Assembly (NCBI RefSeq): GCF_900103935.1
Contig: NZ_FNIC01000001.1
Coordinates: forward strand, 226,306 to 290,305
Origin: Nocardioides szechwanensis
GTDB taxonomy: Bacteria; Actinomycetota; Actinomycetes; Propionibacteriales; Nocardioidaceae
Reading direction: 5' to 3'
DNA: 64,000 nucleotides
Below, in pieces: positions 56,238-64,000 of this stretch. How positions within the stretch are numbered: position 1 is the first letter of the stretch; every line of letters begins with the position of its first letter. A program made the position numbers and the translations under genes. Under the pieces are notes generated by a model. It saw only the letters and a program-made list of their open reading frames with translations, was not told the DNA's origin and did not search any database.

Positions 56238-56651
56238 GTGAGCGACTCCACCACGCGCAAGCTGAAGGTCCTCGTCTACAGCGACGACGTCAACACCCGC
56301 CAGCAGGTGATCCTCGCCCTCGGCCGCCGGCCGCACCCCGACCTGCCCGAGCTCGAGTACATCGAGGTGGCGACCGAGCCGGTCGTCATCCAGAACATGG
56401 ACGCCGGCCACGTCGACCTGGCCATCCTCGACGGCGAGGCGGTGCCCGCGGGCGGCCTCGGGATCGCCAAGCAGCTCAAGGACGAGATCTACGAGTGCCC
56501 GCCGGTCCTGGTGCTCACGGGCCGGCCGCAGGACGCCTGGCTCGCGACCTGGTCGCGTGCCGAGGCCGCCGTACCCCACCCGATCGACCCGATCCAGCTG
56601 GCCGACTCCGTCGTGGCCCTGCTGCGGGCGCGGGTCCCCGCGCAGGCGTGA
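56238..56651 (+). CDS. Stand-alone receiver-like domain protein
   Basis: 137 residues. LKVLVYSDDVNTRQQVILAL is a receiver-type first strand with acidic pair, LAILDGEAVPAGGLGIAKQL holds the likely phospho-acceptor Asp, and PVLVLTGRPQDAW holds the conserved Thr, with a later Pro in HPIDPIQL. There is no output domain. It is fixed upstream of trpD in this group and overlaps it by four bases (GTGA). No kinase is nearby. Its role is unknown; phosphorylation may not occur, since a Lys after the Thr is missing. Confidence 0.68.
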   Translation: MSDSTTRKLKVLVYSDDVNTRQQVILALGRRPHPDLPELEYIEVATEPVVIQNMDAGHVDLAILDGEAVPAGGLGIAKQLKDEIYECPPVLVLTGRPQDAWLATWSRAEAAVPHPIDPIQLADSVVALLRARVPAQA

Positions 56652-57670
56652 CCTGGCCCGACGTCCTCAGCGCCCTCGTCGCGGGCTCCGACCTGTCGTC
56701 GGAGCAGGCCACCTGGGCGATGGGGGAGATCCTCTCCGGTGAGGCGACCCCGGCCCAGATCGCCGGTTTCGCGGTGGCGCTGCGCGCCAAGGGCGAGACC
56801 ATCGACGAGGTCACCGGCCTGGTCGACGCGATGTACGCCCGCCGTACGCCGATCTCGGTGCCCGGCCGCCTGCTCGACGTGGTCGGCACCGGGGGTGACC
56901 GCTCGATGTCGGTCAACATCTCCACCATGGCCGCCATCGTCGCTGCCGGCGCCGGTGCGAAGGTCGTCAAGCACGGCAGCCGCTCGGCGTCCTCCCAGTC
57001 CGGCAGCGCCGACGTGCTCGAGGCTCTCGGCATCCGGCTCGACCTACCAGCCGCGCGCGTCGCCGAGGTGGCGGAGGCGGCGGGCATCACCTTCTGCTTC
57101 GCAGCGGCGTTCAACCCCGCCATGCGCCACACGGCGGCGCCCCGCCGGGAGCTGGGGATCGGCACCACGTTCAACATCCTCGGCCCGCTGGCCAACCCCG
57201 CGCGGCCGCAGGCCCAGGCGATCGGCTGCGCCGACGCCCGGATGGCGCCGGTGATGGCCGGAGTCTTCGCCCGCAGGGGCTCCGACGCGTGGGTGGTCCG
57301 TGGCGACGACGGCCTCGACGAGCTCACCACCACGACCACCTCCTCGGTGTGGCACGTCCACGACGGCCAGGTGACCACGGCGACCGTCGACCCCGCCGCG
57401 CACGGTCTGGCGCCGGCCACCACCGCGGACCTCCGCGGCGGCGACGCGGCCCACAACGCCGACGTCGTACGACGGGTGCTCGCCGCCGAGGCCGGCCCGG
57501 TTCTCGACGCCGTACTCCTCAACGCGGGAGCGGCGCTGGCCGTCTACGACGCCCCCGACGCCTCCGTGGACGAGGCGCTCACCGCCGGCATCGCGAAGGC
57601 GCGCGCAGCGGTCGAGTCGGGCGCAGCGCAGACGACACTGGACCGCTGGATCGCTGCTTCCGCAGGCTAG
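56648..57670 (+). CDS. trpD: Anthranilate phosphoribosyltransferase
   Basis: 340 residues. TrpD joins anthranilate to PRPP in tryptophan synthesis. LLDVVGTGGDRSMSVNIST is the PRPP loop; VVKHGSRSASSQSGSADVLEALG and FAAAFNPAMRHTAAPRRELG are family motifs. GTG 56648 overlaps the receiver-gene stop. It stands apart from other trp genes, as in other actinobacteria, where it lies near qcr. It ends tail to tail with the next gene, overlapping by four bases. Confidence 0.95.
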   Translation: MTWPDVLSALVAGSDLSSEQATWAMGEILSGEATPAQIAGFAVALRAKGETIDEVTGLVDAMYARRTPISVPGRLLDVVGTGGDRSMSVNISTMAAIVAAGAGAKVVKHGSRSASSQSGSADVLEALGIRLDLPAARVAEVAEAAGITFCFAAAFNPAMRHTAAPRRELGIGTTFNILGPLANPARPQAQAIGCADARMAPVMAGVFARRGSDAWVVRGDDGLDELTTTTTSSVWHVHDGQVTTATVDPAAHGLAPATTADLRGGDAAHNADVVRRVLAAEAGPVLDAVLLNAGAALAVYDAPDASVDEALTAGIAKARAAVESGAAQTTLDRWIAASAG

Positions 57671-58290
57671 AGGTCGAGCACGAACTCCCGGCCGTTGTGG
57701 CGGAAGCCGACGTGCTCGTAGTAGGGGCTCACCATCTGCGGTGAGGTCATGACATGGTTGAAGCCGAGGTCCTTGAGCACGCCACTGCGGCGCCAGACGA
57801 ACTCACCGACGGAGAAGTCGCGGTACTTCGGGGTGACGTAGTCGAGCTCCACCCGGGCCACGTCGCCGTCGTGACGCAGCAGGACCATCCCGACCGTCTC
57901 GTCCCGCTTGACGATCACGAACGCGACCTGGCCCTCGTCGGGGCGGGTGCCGTAGTCGGGCTGGAAGGCACGGATGTCCAGCTCGTGGGTCTTGAGGATG
58001 TGGCGGAAGTACTCGTCGTCGAGCTTGACCTCCACCACCTCGAAGACCTCGTCGTCGTGGCGCTCCCGGGACAGGGCGACGAGGAACCACACGTTGATGG
58101 CGGCCAGCACGGCGTTCATCCCGACCATCGGCCAGACCTCGATCAGGGCGTTGAACACCAGCAGGATCAGGCACGCCACCAGGTTGAGCGCGCGGAAGCG
58201 CAGCACCCGGCTCTGCAGCAGTGAGAGCACCAGCAAGGTGCTCCCGCCCCACCCGAGCACGTCCAGCCAGTAGTCCTCGATCCAGGTCAT
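57667..58290 (-). CDS. Membrane protein with YgjV-like helices and a C-terminal GNAT-like domain
   Basis: 207 residues. Three helices fill the first 75 residues (LDVLGWGGSTLLVLSLLQSRV, RALNLVACLILLVFNALIEV and the next), resembling YgjV/PnuC-type bundles. The soluble C-terminal half (DEGQVAFVIVKRDETVGMVLL, VELDYVTPKYRDFSVGEFVW, YYEHVGFRHNGREF) has the strand order and the final Y-x-x-x-GF of GNAT acetyltransferases, but no clear acetyl-CoA loop. An anchored acyltransferase-like protein is possible. Function unknown. Confidence 0.6.
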   Translation of the reverse strand: MTWIEDYWLDVLGWGGSTLLVLSLLQSRVLRFRALNLVACLILLVFNALIEVWPMVGMNAVLAAINVWFLVALSRERHDDEVFEVVEVKLDDEYFRHILKTHELDIRAFQPDYGTRPDEGQVAFVIVKRDETVGMVLLRHDGDVARVELDYVTPKYRDFSVGEFVWRRSGVLKDLGFNHVMTSPQMVSPYYEHVGFRHNGREFVLDL

Positions 58291-58302
58291 CCCAGGATGG
58301 TC

Positions 58303-58674
58303 TCAGCGGCGCTCGTGATCGCGCGAATCCAGGTGTGTGTCATGCGCCTGGGGGTCGGCCTCGTGCAGGGCGAGCTGCCTGGCGAGCTCGACGTAGCGGT
58401 CGTGCATCTCGTTGAGGCGCAGGTAGAGAGCGATGGTGACGAAGAGGAACGTGACGCAGAGGAGGTAGAGGACGAGGTCCGTGCCGCGACCGACACCGAC
58501 CGCCTGGGCGACCTCGGTGACCGCGCCGGGGAAGAGGACCGCGACACCGCCGACGACGATGACGACCAGGGTCAGCGAACGGCGCAGCAGCAGGCTGAGT
58601 GCGGAGCGCTTGCCGCGGATCAGGACCAGGGCCGCCCCAGCCAGGCAGACCAGCAGGATCAGCTTGATGATCAC
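58303..58674 (-). CDS. DUF2304 membrane protein
   Basis: 123 residues with three helices (KLILLVCLAGAALVLIRG; LTLVVIVVGGVAVLFPG; LVLYLLCVTFLFVTIALYLRL) and a charged C-terminus (LNEMHDRYVELARQLALHEA). DUF2304 proteins usually sit next to GT2 polyprenyl-phosphate glycosyltransferases, as here: its ATG overlaps the GT2 stop by four bases. It may anchor or help that enzyme. Confidence 0.85.
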   Translation of the reverse strand: MIIKLILLVCLAGAALVLIRGKRSALSLLLRRSLTLVVIVVGGVAVLFPGAVTEVAQAVGVGRGTDLVLYLLCVTFLFVTIALYLRLNEMHDRYVELARQLALHEADPQAHDTHLDSRDHERR

Positions 58675-59372
58675 GCGGCAGCCCTCAGTCGGTGCAGCGC
58701 GAGGTCGTAGAGGATGTTGAGCGCGTTGTAGCCGCGCTGGCCCTTGGCCTGGGAGTAGCTCGTGTAGGTCACCGTGACCGGGTGCTCGCCGTAGCTGAAG
58801 GACTCGCGTGCGATCACGTTGAGGATCTCGCTGGCATGCGACATCCCATGAAGCCGCAGCCGGATCCGCTCCGCCGCGTCCCGGCGCAGCACGCGCAGCC
58901 CGTTGTGGGCGTCAGTGACGTCCAGACCGGTCGTGGATCGGGTGAATCGGACGGCGGCTCGCAGCACGGCCCGCCGGTGGGCGGGGACTGTGCCGGTCGG
59001 CTCGAGGAACCGCGAGCCGAGGACCACCTGAAGGTCGAGGTCCTGGGCCATCCGTACCATCGACGCCGCGTCGCGCACGTCGTGCTGGCCGTCGGCGTCG
59101 AACGTCACGACGTACTCGATGTCGCGCAGGCGGAGCGCGTGACGAATGCCGGTCTCGAGGGCGGCCCCTTGGCCAAGGTTGGTCGGATGACGAACGACGA
59201 TTGCGCCTGCCTCGCGCGCCAGCGCGGCGCAGTCGTCGGCGCTGCCGTCGTCAACGCAGATGATTGTCGCGAAGTGGGCGCGGGCGGCGGCGATCACACC
59301 GCTGATCACCGAGGCCTCGTTATGCATCGGGATCACCAGAGCGGTCGGGGCGGTAGGACGGTCGTGGCGCAC
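58671..59372 (-). CDS. Family 2 glycosyltransferase (polyprenyl-phosphate sugar synthase-like)
   Basis: 233 residues. TALVIPMHNEASVISGVIAA, CVDDGSADDCAALAREAG and VTFDADGQHDVRDAASMV (the DxD site) give the GT2 fold; NLGQGAALETGIRHAL fits the dolichyl/polyprenyl-phosphate mannose synthase group. It likely makes a lipid-linked sugar donor at the membrane with the DUF2304 protein. The start is GTG 59372, with GAGAGGGG four bases upstream. Confidence 0.87.
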   Translation of the reverse strand: MRHDRPTAPTALVIPMHNEASVISGVIAAARAHFATIICVDDGSADDCAALAREAGAIVVRHPTNLGQGAALETGIRHALRLRDIEYVVTFDADGQHDVRDAASMVRMAQDLDLQVVLGSRFLEPTGTVPAHRRAVLRAAVRFTRSTTGLDVTDAHNGLRVLRRDAAERIRLRLHGMSHASEILNVIARESFSYGEHPVTVTYTSYSQAKGQRGYNALNILYDLALHRLRAAA

Positions 59373-59507
59373 GTAACCCCTCTCTTAGGTATGTCCACCG
59401 TAGGCGGGCGATGAGGTGTCAGATAGGTGTGCCCGTGAGTTGTGGCTAACCGACATTTCCCAGTAGTCCGAAATGACTAGACGTTCTTGCCGAGCGAGGA
59501 GGATGGG

Positions 59508-61052
59508 GTGTCGAGCCACCCTCATTTCTGGGCGGCCGACTACCGTACGCAGGTGCACGCAATGGGCCGGCGAGGTGTTGCCCTCGTGATCAGCGGGTTC
59601 CTGCTTCTACAGGTAGCGTGGATGATCACCATCCCGCCGTTCCGGGGGATCGACGAGATCGACCACGCCTACCGCGCGGCCGCCGTGGCCCACGGCGACT
59701 GGGTCGCGGGGGAGTGGGCGCCCGACGGGCGCGGCTGGCTCGTCGAGGTGCCAGCCTCCCTGGTCGCGGCCGCAGAGCCCCAGTGTCGGGAGCTGAAGTA
59801 CTACGGACCCGACAACTGTGAGGCCGTCGCCACCTCGGCCGACGGAGACGTGCTGATCGCCTCCTCCGCGGCTGGCTACCACCCCGCCTTCTACTGGGTG
59901 ATCGGGACGGCTGCCCGGCCGTTCGACGGCACCGCGGCCCTCTACGCCATGCGTATCGCGGCGGCCCTGATGTGCCTGCTCTTCCTGGGCCTCGCGGTGT
60001 GGGCCACCGGCCGGCTGTCCACCCGATGGCCGACGGCCGCGCTCCTGCTCGCGGCGTCGCCGGTGCTCGTCTACTCCACCACCGTGGCGGCTCCCAACGG
60101 GCTCGAGATGAGCGCCGGGCTGAGCCTGTGGTGCTCGCTCCTGGCGTTCGCGCAGGCACCGGACCGGGCCGACAGAGTGGCCGAGGACCAGGCGGCGGAA
60201 CGCCGGCTGCTGGGGGTCGCCATCGCGTCGGCCGTAGTCCTGGGCACCTTGCGCCTGCTCGGCCCGCTCTTCATCGTCCTGATCGTTGCCTCGGTGGCGG
60301 CACTGCAGTGGCGCCCCTTCTGGGCGGCTATCCGCCAGACCCTCGGACTCTTCTGCGTCGGTGCCGCGCTCGTCGGTGCCTCCGTCGCCGCCTTCGCGTG
60401 GTGGACCTTCGGTCCCTACGTGCTGGACACCAGTGAGGCGGGACGCGAGGGGCCGGACACTTTCGACCTCGGCAACCTGGCCCTGTGGCCGCTCCAGTCG
60501 ATCGCGGCCTTCCCCTACCGGGACCAGATGGGGTCACTCATCGTCTATCCGGTCGTGGGCGCCCTGGTGATCGCCCTGGTGATCGTCGCTTTGCGCGCCG
60601 GCACCCGCCACGAGGGCCTGGTCTTGCTCGCCTCGCTGCTGACCGCACTCGCTGTCCCGGTGGTGCTCAGCCTCCTGACGCTGAAGAGCACGGGAGTCAT
60701 CTGGCAGGGCCGCTACGGCCTTCCGTACGCCGTCGGGTTCGTGCTGCTGGGCGGAGTGATCATGGGCAGGCGCCCCTCCCGGGCCACCCTCCCGTGGAGC
60801 CTGACCGTCCCCGCGCTGCTCGCCTACGCGGTGGCGATCGTGGCCTGCCTGCTCAAGGTGCTCGACGCGGAGATGCGTGACAACGCGGCCTCCGCGGCAG
60901 ACCCGGTGTGGCAAGAGCCCGGGGCGGTCCTGCTGAGCGCACTGGTCGCGCTGGCAGTGGCATGCTTCGCGGCTGCGCTTTCGGGTCAGGCCCGTGACCG
61001 GGCGGACGGACCGGCCGAGACAGCTACCCACCCTCACCTCCGGAACGTGTGA
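59508..61052 (+). CDS. DUF2142-like polytopic membrane protein
   Basis: 514 residues with about 11 helices. After the first helix comes IPPFRGIDEIDHAYRAAAVA, matching the P-x-D/E-x-x-H loop of DUF2142 proteins, which resemble GT-C glycosyltransferases that use lipid-linked sugars. A cysteine-containing loop (EPQCRELKYYGPDNCEAV) should lie outside the cell. GTG 59508 was chosen for the GAGGAGG site six bases upstream, over a TTG at 59487. It may use the lipid-linked sugar made by the divergent GT2 enzyme. Confidence 0.75.
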   Translation: MSSHPHFWAADYRTQVHAMGRRGVALVISGFLLLQVAWMITIPPFRGIDEIDHAYRAAAVAHGDWVAGEWAPDGRGWLVEVPASLVAAAEPQCRELKYYGPDNCEAVATSADGDVLIASSAAGYHPAFYWVIGTAARPFDGTAALYAMRIAAALMCLLFLGLAVWATGRLSTRWPTAALLLAASPVLVYSTTVAAPNGLEMSAGLSLWCSLLAFAQAPDRADRVAEDQAAERRLLGVAIASAVVLGTLRLLGPLFIVLIVASVAALQWRPFWAAIRQTLGLFCVGAALVGASVAAFAWWTFGPYVLDTSEAGREGPDTFDLGNLALWPLQSIAAFPYRDQMGSLIVYPVVGALVIALVIVALRAGTRHEGLVLLASLLTALAVPVVLSLLTLKSTGVIWQGRYGLPYAVGFVLLGGVIMGRRPSRATLPWSLTVPALLAYAVAIVACLLKVLDAEMRDNAASAADPVWQEPGAVLLSALVALAVACFAAALSGQARDRADGPAETATHPHLRNV

Positions 61053-61912
61053 CGCGCCAGCACCCGTGACATCGCGCCGTCCCGTCGGCGCAGTGCTCGC
61101 GGGAGCAGGGTCATCGCGTGCAGGCGGGACGTCAGGTGCCGACGCGCCGCGCGGTCGGCGCGGTCCCAACCCATCGCCCGGCTGTTCCTCGCTAGCTCCT
61201 CGAAGAGCCGCCGCTCCTCGACGAACCGCTCGCTGTTCGCGGCGGTCACTGACGAGGCGCTCGCTGCGTGTCTCCGGTAGGAGAAGACCGGCCGGGGGTC
61301 CACGAGGAGCTCTCCGCCGCCGAGGATCACCTCGGCGAGCAGCGCGAGATCCAGGGTCGTGGGCAGGTCCTGACGGAACCCCGTTTCCGCGATGGTGCGG
61401 CGGCGCCACGCCATGGCCGGGAAGTAGGTCCAGTTGCCGCGCATCAGCCCGGCGAGCAGCGGCTCCCCGCTGAGCAGCACGGGGCTGGTGCCGACCGGGT
61501 TGAGGAGACGCTTCACGCGGTCGGTGGTGGGCAGGTGAGGTGCGCCCGCACCATCGATGATCTCGACACCCGGCAGGATCACCGTGGCCTGGGGGAAGGA
61601 CTCGATCAGGCTGTGCATCCTGGCCACGTAGTCGGCGTGGAGCAGGTCGTCGCACCCAAGGAAGACCACCCACTCACAGGAGGCGTGAGCCAGGCAGCGC
61701 TGGAGGTTCCCTGCGACCCCCAGACGAATGGGGTTGGCCTCGTAGACGACCTGCTCGGCGGGCAGCCCCGACGCCCAGGAGCCGACGGACTCCGTAGGCG
61801 AGTCGTCCACGATGCGCAGGCGCCACCGAGGGTCGCTCTGGGTGAGCACACTCGTCACTGCCTCGTGAAGCTGACCCTCGTCGCCGTAGTGCGCAATCAG
61901 GATCTCAATCAT
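61034..61912 (-). CDS. Family 2 glycosyltransferase
   Basis: 292 residues. EILIAHYGDEGQLHEAVTSV, RIVDDSPTESVGSW, NLQRCLAHASCEWVVFLGCD (DD in place of DxD) and SYRRHAASAS fit GT2 enzymes that build cell-surface glycans. It has no membrane helix. The acceptor is unknown. It overlaps the end of the DUF2142-like gene by 19 bases, tail to tail. Confidence 0.83.
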   Translation of the reverse strand: MIEILIAHYGDEGQLHEAVTSVLTQSDPRWRLRIVDDSPTESVGSWASGLPAEQVVYEANPIRLGVAGNLQRCLAHASCEWVVFLGCDDLLHADYVARMHSLIESFPQATVILPGVEIIDGAGAPHLPTTDRVKRLLNPVGTSPVLLSGEPLLAGLMRGNWTYFPAMAWRRRTIAETGFRQDLPTTLDLALLAEVILGGGELLVDPRPVFSYRRHAASASSVTAANSERFVEERRLFEELARNSRAMGWDRADRAARRHLTSRLHAMTLLPRALRRRDGAMSRVLARHTFRR

Positions 61913-61968
61913 GGAACCGCTTTCGACCGAGCCTGGTGGTGACGTGGTAGCGATCCCGCGCCTGGCGG

Positions 61969-62247
61969 TCAGTCGAGACCGAGCGAGAAGGCGGACTCGA
62001 GGTCGTGACGTGAGTAGGACCGGAAAGCGATATGGGTCTCGGTTTCGTTGACCCCGGGCACCTTGTTGAGGCGGTCGGCGATCACCGCGGCGACGTCGTC
62101 GTGGTTGCGCACGCGCACGAGCGCGATCAGGTCGATCTGGCCGGTCACGGAGTAGACCTCGCTGACCCCGTCGAGGGCGGCGATCGCCTCGGCCACCTCG
62201 GGGATCCGGGCGACGTCGGCCTTCACGAAGACGATGGCGGTGATCAT
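61969..62247 (-). CDS. Lrp/AsnC ligand-binding (RAM) domain protein without HTH
   Basis: 92 residues, only the ligand-binding half of an Lrp/AsnC regulator: ITAIVFVKADVARIPEVAEA, GVSEVYSVTGQIDLIALVRV and VPGVNETETHIAFRSYSRHD. It lacks a DNA-binding domain, so it may sense amino acids or modulate a full-length partner. Its ATG overlaps the upstream nuclease gene's stop (ATGA). Such stand-alone domains are known in actinobacteria. Confidence 0.85.
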   Translation of the reverse strand: MITAIVFVKADVARIPEVAEAIAALDGVSEVYSVTGQIDLIALVRVRNHDDVAAVIADRLNKVPGVNETETHIAFRSYSRHDLESAFSLGLD

Positions 62248-63974
62248 GGGCGCGAGCCTAACGCTCCGTCGAGGTGACGACTCGCCCCCTGCACGGGACA
62301 GGTCCACTCGCCCTCGACGTCGATCAGCCTGACCGTCGGGGACTCGAGCCACCGGAGCAGCCGCTCGGTCTCCTCGGCGGTCGCCGCGGGGACCGGACCG
62401 GGCGCGGGGACCACGGTCTCGGCCGAGGCTCGGAGCGCGGCCACGTAGGCCAGGGCGTCGGCGCCGGGAGGGATCACCCCGGCCGCGGCGAGCCGGCCGT
62501 GACGCACGACGTGCACCGCCCACCGGCCGTCGTCCTCCCGGCGGGCGGCGACCACCTCGGAGCATCGCGTCAGCGAGCTGAGGCGTTGGGTGCGAGCGGC
62601 GGCTCGGACGAACGCGGCCAGCCGGTCGCGGTGGACGCCGGCCTCCTCGTAGCGCTCGTCGGCCGCGAGGGCGGCCATGCGCTGGTTGACGATCTCGACC
62701 ACGTCGTCGGGGCGGCGCAGCAGGGTCTCCCGGAGCTGGCGTACGACGGCGGCATAGGTGTCGCTGTCGACGCTGCCGTCGCACGGAGAGAGACACCGGC
62801 CGAGCTCGGCGAGCACACAGGCGGAGCGTGCCGGGTGGAGGCCGAACTTGTCGGAGCACTGGCGCACCGGGAACGTGTCGTGGAGGGCGGCCAGGCACTT
62901 CTCGGCCAGCTTGCGCGAGCCGAACGGCCCGAGGTAGTCGGCGTCGTCGTCGAGGACCCGCTTGACCAGCGACAGGCGCGGCCAGGGCTCGCGGGTGAGC
63001 TTGACGAAGGTGACCTTCTCGGGGAACCGGGAGCGCCGGTTGTAGCTCGGCTTGTGCTCCGCGATGAGGCGCAGCTCGCGGACCTCGGCCTCGAGCGGGG
63101 TGGCGCACTCGATGGCCTGCACGCTCGAGGCGAGCCCGACCATCTCACCCATCCGGGAGCGGGTCTCGGAGGCGGTGAAGTAGGAGCGGACACGCGTGCG
63201 GACGTCGCGGGACGTGCCGATGTAGAGCACCCGGGAGCGGTCGTCCTTGAAGAGGTAGACACCGGGGGAGTGGGGAAGCCCGTCGGCGAGGTGTCGCTTG
63301 CGGCGCTGGGCCGTCGACACCCGCGACGAGAAGGTCTGGAGCTCCTCGAGGGTGTGGACCCCCAGGGCGCCGAGCCGCTCCATGAGCCCGTGGAGCACGT
63401 CGACGGTCGCCCGGGCGTCGGCCAGCGCGCGGTGGTTGGGCGTGGTGGCGGAGTGGAACACCCGGGCCAAGGAGGACAGCTTGTGGTTGGGGGCCTCGTC
63501 CCGGGTGACGACGCGGCGGGCGAGGCGCACCGTGTCGACCACTTCGAAGGCCGGCCAGGGTCGACCCTGCACCTCGGCGAAGTGGCGCAGGAAGCCCACG
63601 TCGAACGGGGCGTTGTGGGCGACCAGGACGGTCCCGGCGGCGAACTCGAGGAAGGCGGGCAGCGCCGACTCGATCGGCGGGGCGTCGGCGACCATGGAGT
63701 TGCTGATGCCGGTGAGCACGGCGATGAAGGCAGGGATCTGTGTCTGCGGGTTGACCAGCGTCTGGAACTCGCCGAGCACCTCACCGCCGCGCACCTTGAC
63801 CGCGCCGATCTCGGTGATCATCGACCCGGCCGCTGCCGAGCCGCCCGTCGTCTCGAGGTCGACCACGCAGAAGGTCACGTCACGCAGCGGCCGCCCCAGC
63901 TCGTCGAAGCTTCGCTGGGACTCCCACCGTGACGTCGGTGCCCCGGGGGAGGCGGTGGGTGCTGCCTGGCTCAT
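62244..63974 (-). CDS. DEDD exonuclease fused to a UvrC-like GIY-YIG nuclease
   Basis: 576 residues. The N-terminal DnaQ-type 3'-5' exonuclease has Asp39 and Glu41 in VVDLETTGG, HNAPFDVGFLRHF and the HRALADA motif. The second half has GIY-YIG residues (GVYLFKDD, VLYIGTSRDVRTRVRSYF), a cysteine-rich stretch like that of UvrC, and a UVR-like region. It resembles E. coli Cho fused to a proofreading exonuclease and likely acts in DNA repair. ATG 63974 lies seven bases after a TACCGT box; the codon at 63998 lies before that box. Confidence 0.88.
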   Translation of the reverse strand: MSQAAPTASPGAPTSRWESQRSFDELGRPLRDVTFCVVDLETTGGSAAAGSMITEIGAVKVRGGEVLGEFQTLVNPQTQIPAFIAVLTGISNSMVADAPPIESALPAFLEFAAGTVLVAHNAPFDVGFLRHFAEVQGRPWPAFEVVDTVRLARRVVTRDEAPNHKLSSLARVFHSATTPNHRALADARATVDVLHGLMERLGALGVHTLEELQTFSSRVSTAQRRKRHLADGLPHSPGVYLFKDDRSRVLYIGTSRDVRTRVRSYFTASETRSRMGEMVGLASSVQAIECATPLEAEVRELRLIAEHKPSYNRRSRFPEKVTFVKLTREPWPRLSLVKRVLDDDADYLGPFGSRKLAEKCLAALHDTFPVRQCSDKFGLHPARSACVLAELGRCLSPCDGSVDSDTYAAVVRQLRETLLRRPDDVVEIVNQRMAALAADERYEEAGVHRDRLAAFVRAAARTQRLSSLTRCSEVVAARREDDGRWAVHVVRHGRLAAAGVIPPGADALAYVAALRASAETVVPAPGPVPAATAEETERLLRWLESPTVRLIDVEGEWTCPVQGASRHLDGALGSRP

Positions 63975-63981
63975 GTGACCG

Positions 63982-63987
63982 ACGGTA
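63982..63987 (-). promoter_or_regulatory. -10 box for the exonuclease-Lrp operon
   Basis: TACCGT on the minus strand, seven bases before ATG 63974, suggesting a leaderless start. Confidence 0.45.
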
Positions 63988-64000
63988 GGACCGGGCACCG

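Overview
The window is high-GC actinobacterial chromosome. Gene content and order (fruR-fruK-fruA-ptsH divergent from ptsI; an aa3/bc1 respiratory locus with a lipoprotein CtaC, a diheme QcrC and a three-helix Rieske protein; pspA-htpX-pspAB; DUF3043; DUF4439) point to the Nocardioidaceae, most likely Nocardioides or a close relative. This is inferred from gene families, since no rRNA gene is present. I see no tRNA, rRNA, CRISPR array, insertion sequence or prophage. Nearly all of the window is ordinary core chromosome.

Layout. (1) 1-9.9 kb: the end of a secreted M43-like metalloprotease; a DUF4439 protein with its Tat lipoprotein partner; then the translation cluster rimP-nusA-ylxR-infB-rbfA-truB-ribF, interrupted by a histidine-phosphatase gene. 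(2) 9.9-17 kb: a membrane protein, then the fructose PTS operon fruR-fruK-fruA-ptsH facing ptsI, so the general PTS proteins sit at the fructose locus; next comes a scar holding the 3' ends of two lost genes. (3) 17-26.3 kb: a molybdopterin oxidoreductase, rpsO, pnp, an M16 protease, a SatD-like pair, a methyltransferase and dapB. (4) 26.4-34.9 kb: a secreted M4 protease; a zinc alcohol dehydrogenase facing a mannitol-type PTS IICBA permease; azlCD; an acetyltransferase; an AAA ATPase gene with an in-frame amber codon; an aldo/keto reductase. (5) 34.9-42.5 kb: a DMT exporter, DUF3043, pspA-htpX-pspAB, nadA, an acetyltransferase, glycerate kinase and erpA. (6) 42.6-57.7 kb: a PfkB kinase, tusA-cysteine desulfurase, ctaC-ctaD-ctaF, an L,D-transpeptidase, an AbiEi/DUF559-like gene, qcrB-qcrA-qcrC-ctaE, a CtaG-like assembly factor, a receiver-domain protein and trpD. 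(7) 57.7-64 kb: envelope/glycan genes (DUF2304, two GT2 enzymes, a DUF2142 membrane protein), then an Lrp-type ligand-binding domain and a DnaQ/UvrC-like nuclease.

The genes combine into sugar/polyol uptake by the PTS (ptsH and ptsI serving fruA and mtlA), Fe-S and respiratory chain assembly (erpA, cysteine desulfurase/TusA, qcr, cta), and translation plus RNA turnover. Two regulatory themes recur. Many transcription units look leaderless, with a TAnnnT box 6-8 bases before the start codon. A 33-bp palindrome, sometimes inside a 64-bp composite, sits at gene 3' ends and often supplies or overlaps the stop codon. The least explained items are this composite element (two 64-bp copies in opposite orientation, about 47 kb apart), the DNA motif shared by the fruR/ptsI and dehydrogenase/mtlA promoter regions, and the two-gene deletion scar at about 17.03 kb.
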